Shown here: positions 5,124 to 6,615 of the stretch, piece by piece | How the letters are laid out: each line of letters starts with the position of its first letter | How positions within the stretch are numbered: position 1 is the first letter of the stretch | Notes under the pieces: model-generated | Told to the model about the DNA's origin: nothing | The model's database searches: none | The model's input: only the letters and a program-made list of their open reading frames with translations | Assembly (NCBI GenBank): GCA_021812735.1 | Contig: JAKAMV010000593.1 | Location: 1-6,615 of the forward strand | Length of the DNA: 6,615 nucleotides | From: Chloroflexota bacterium | GTDB lineage: Bacteria; Chloroflexota; Limnocylindria; Limnocylindrales; CSP1-4 | Direction: 5' to 3' | Made by a program: the position numbers and the translations under genes

Positions 5124-5132
5124 ACTCCTCCG

Positions 5133-5657
5133 ATGTCCGCGTCCCTCGACCCCTCCGCGTCGCTCACGCCGCCCGCCCGCCTCATCGATCCCCGCGGCCA
5201 GCGCTTCGGCGCCGGCGTCTCAGCCGTCCTCCTCCTCGCGGCCTACGGCGGCAACACCTTCTGGCTGGCCGCCCTCATCGGGCTCAACCAGCTGATGGCC
5301 TCAGCCTTCGGCACCCGGTTGTTCCTGCCGGGGCGCCCCTGGCCGGTGGTCAGGACGGCTCTCCGGCTCGGGCCCGCCGAGCCCGAGCACGAGTACCCGC
5401 CGCGCTTCGCCCAGGCCCTCGGCGGCATCTTCATCGCCGTCGGCGCCGTGTTCTTCGGCGTCGGGCTGACCACGGTCGGCTGGGCGTTCGCAGCCGCAGT
5501 GGCCGTACTCCAGACGATCCTCGCGGTCACCGGCGTCTGCCTCGGCTGCCGGCTGTACTTCCTGCGCTGGGCCGTGCCGGCCAGTTTCGCCGCGCTGTTC
5601 CGCCGCAACGACCGGCGGCTGGGCGTTGCCGGCAGGGACATCCAGCGTGTCGCCTGA
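5133..5657 (+). CDS. DUF4395 family membrane protein, probable sulfur/thiol-linked role
   Basis: This 174-residue protein matches DUF4395 (PF14340), small membrane proteins of unproven biochemistry often encoded beside thioredoxins or sulfurtransferases. After a short Ser/Pro N-terminus, LIDPRGQRFGAGVSA (17-31) is the typical family opening. Hydrophobic segments lie at about 25-60 (one or two helices) and about 95-150 (probably two helices). The cytosolic-type stretch between them holds ARLFL-like TRLFLPGRPW and PEHEYPPRFAQALG. Helix four ends in GVCLGCRLYFL, where Cys136-x-x-Cys139 is the family's conserved dithiol, a possible redox or metal site. The basic C-terminus (RRNDRRLG) suggests a cytoplasmic end. 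ATG 5133 is chosen because GGGAG precedes it and homology begins soon after; the open frame upstream to 4668 reads as non-coding. The E1-like moeB gene follows 90 bases downstream. Family call firm; function inferred. Confidence 0.85.
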   Translation: MSASLDPSASLTPPARLIDPRGQRFGAGVSAVLLLAAYGGNTFWLAALIGLNQLMASAFGTRLFLPGRPWPVVRTALRLGPAEPEHEYPPRFAQALGGIFIAVGAVFFGVGLTTVGWAFAAAVAVLQTILAVTGVCLGCRLYFLRWAVPASFAALFRRNDRRLGVAGRDIQRVA

Positions 5658-5676
5658 TCCGGGCCGGCGGCCCGGA
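5658..5676 (+). terminator. Perfect 8-bp hairpin directly after the DUF4395 stop
   Basis: TCCGGGCC (5658-5665) and GGCCCGGA (5669-5676) are exact inverted complements around GGC. The hairpin starts on the base after the stop codon. No T-run follows, so it may end or stabilise the DUF4395 message, or only partly reduce read-through into the moeB-like gene. Confidence 0.5.
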
Positions 5677-5704
5677 CGAGGGCACGGCCAGCGCGGCGCC
5701 GGCA

Positions 5705-5724
5705 CGCGAGAATCGCGCGAGAAT
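5705..5724 (+). repeat. Tandem 9-bp direct repeat upstream of the moeB-like gene
   Basis: CGCGAGAAT occurs at 5705-5713 and 5716-5724, an 11-base period equal to one helical turn. It sits 24 bases before the GTG start and includes the only A/T-richer patch of the spacer (GAGAATAGAGG), so it could belong to a promoter or an activator site. Confidence 0.35.
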
Positions 5725-5730
5725 AGAGGC

Positions 5731-5751
5731 ATGGAAGGTGCCCCGCCGTGA
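5731..5751 (+). promoter_or_regulatory. Ribosome site and six-codon minigene overlapping the moeB start
   Basis: GGAAGG (5733-5738) lies nine bases before GTG 5748 and decides that start. The same bases form ATG GAA GGT GCC CCG CCG TGA (5731-5751), whose stop overlaps the GTG. This could be a tiny coupled leader, but is more simply a side effect of the Shine-Dalgarno sequence. Confidence 0.4.
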
Positions 5752-6615
5752 GCCAGGCCCCGCTCGCGTCTGTCGCCGGATCGGGAGGGGACGGTGCTCC
5801 GGCACCCCTCAGCAACGAGGAGATCCTCCGCTACAGCCGGCACCTGCTGATCCCCGAGGTCACGCTCGAGGGGCAGCGGCGGCTCAAGGCCGCCAAGGTC
5901 CTCTGCGTTGGCGCCGGGGGGCTGGGCTCGCCGCTCCTGCTGTACCTCGCCGCCGCCGGCATCGGCACGCTGGGCGTGGTCGAGTTCGACGCGGTCGACC
6001 TGACCAATCTCCAGCGCCAGGTGCTCTACGCGTCCGCCGACGTGGGCCAGCCGAAACTCGACGCCGCCGTCGCACGGCTGCGCGCGCTCAATCCGGACAT
6101 CAGCATCGTGCCGCATCGTCTGCGCCTCGACAGCGGCAATGTCCTCGACCTGTTCCGCTCCTACGACATCGTCGCGGACGGCACCGACAACTTCCCAACC
6201 CGCTACCTCGTCAACGACGCCTCGGTCCTCACCGGCAGGCCGAACGTCTACGCCAGCATCTTCAGGTTCGACGGGCAGGTCAGCGTGTTCGGCGCGCCGG
6301 GAGGGCCGTGCTACCGGTGCCTCTTCCCCGAGCCGCCGCCACCGGGCCTCGTCCCCTCGTGCGCCGAGGGCGGGGTGCTGGGCGTGCTGCCGGGCATCAT
6401 CGGCTCGCTCCAGGCGCTCGAGGTGATGAAGCTGGTCCTCGGCATCGGCGATCCGCTGGTGGGCCGCCTGGCCATGTTCGACGCGCTCGCGTTCGAGCTC
6501 CGCGAGGTCCGCCTCCGCCGCGACCCGGCCTGCGCGGTGTGCGGCCCGAACCCCACGGTGACCGCGCCGATCGACTACGAGGCCTTCTGCGGCATCCGGG
6601 GCGTCGAGCCCGCGC
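5748..6615 (+). CDS. moeB: MoeB/ThiF-family E1-like adenylyltransferase, 3' truncated by window edge
   Basis: This cytosolic enzyme uses ATP to adenylate the C-terminal glycine of a ubiquitin-like sulfur carrier (MoaD or ThiS type), for molybdopterin, thiamine or other sulfur transfer. 289 residues are visible and the frame is open at the edge. LSNEEILRYSRHLLIPEV (21-38) is the family opening. GAGGLG (55-60) is the nucleotide loop. VDLTNLQRQ holds Asn87 and Arg90, followed by Lys103 and Asp147 (ADGTDNF), aligning with Asn70, Arg73, Lys86 and Asp130 of E. coli MoeB. CYRC (188-191) and CAVC (262-265) form the zinc site, and PSCAEGGVLG carries Cys205. Sequence runs past the usual MoeB end into DYEAFCGI, the linker that in MoeZ/MOCS3-like proteins leads to a rhodanese domain, so a fused rhodanese is likely beyond the edge. 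It follows DUF4395 and may share its Cys-linked control. The exact carrier partner is unknown. Confidence 0.93.
   Translation, partial: MSQAPLASVAGSGGDGAPAPLSNEEILRYSRHLLIPEVTLEGQRRLKAAKVLCVGAGGLGSPLLLYLAAAGIGTLGVVEFDAVDLTNLQRQVLYASADVGQPKLDAAVARLRALNPDISIVPHRLRLDSGNVLDLFRSYDIVADGTDNFPTRYLVNDASVLTGRPNVYASIFRFDGQVSVFGAPGGPCYRCLFPEPPPPGLVPSCAEGGVLGVLPGIIGSLQALEVMKLVLGIGDPLVGRLAMFDALAFELREVRLRRDPACAVCGPNPTVTAPIDYEAFCGIRGVEPA

Noticed and set aside
4668..5132. N-terminal extension of the DUF4395 frame back to ATG 4668
   Set aside because: The extension reads as low-complexity Arg/Pro/Thr sequence; a Shine-Dalgarno and the family's start both point to ATG 5133.
5301..6116. 271-codon minus-strand frame across DUF4395 and the moeB-like gene
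   Set aside because: It is antisense to two genes with strong family motifs and has no domain of its own.

Overview
This window is chromosomal DNA from a very GC-rich bacterium. By eye it is around 70% G+C or more, with GTG starts and strong third-position G/C. The mix is a secreted GH73 hydrolase ending in a jelly-roll-like domain, an AlkZ-type HTH_42 protein, DUF1905, DUF4395 and a MoeB-like E1 enzyme. This would fit Chloroflexota (Limnocylindria-like) or Actinomycetota. The lineage is an inference from style, not proof. I see no mobile element, CRISPR array, tRNA or rRNA.

Layout. Positions 1-780 (+): the last codons of an unidentified gene overlap the GTG of a ptsH/HPr gene, followed by a small four-cysteine (zinc-ribbon-like) protein of unknown function. 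Positions 781-873 separate convergent genes and hold GC-rich inverted repeats. Positions 874-2880 (-) encode a large secreted peptidoglycan hydrolase (GH73 glucosaminidase). Positions 3015-4127 (-) encode an HTH_42/AlkZ-like putative DNA glycosylase, and 4186-4491 (-) a stand-alone DUF1905 protein that may be co-transcribed with it. Positions 4492-5132 carry no convincing large gene but are rich in structure. Positions 5133-5657 (+) encode a DUF4395 membrane protein, and 5748 to the window end (+) a MoeB/ThiF-family E1-like adenylyltransferase that runs off the edge.

The most interesting part is the leader before DUF4395. A short reading frame ending at 4977 contains three consecutive Cys codons (TGC TGT TGT, 4927-4935). 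It is followed by a 9-bp perfect hairpin (5018-5046). The 5' arm of that hairpin can instead pair with the stretch just after the Cys codons (4941-4949). The Shine-Dalgarno of the DUF4395 gene also lies in a palindrome. This looks like a cysteine-responsive attenuator controlling a sulfur-handling gene pair, comparable to the polycysteine leader peptides known from mycobacteria. The parts are visible in the sequence; the regulatory function is inferred.
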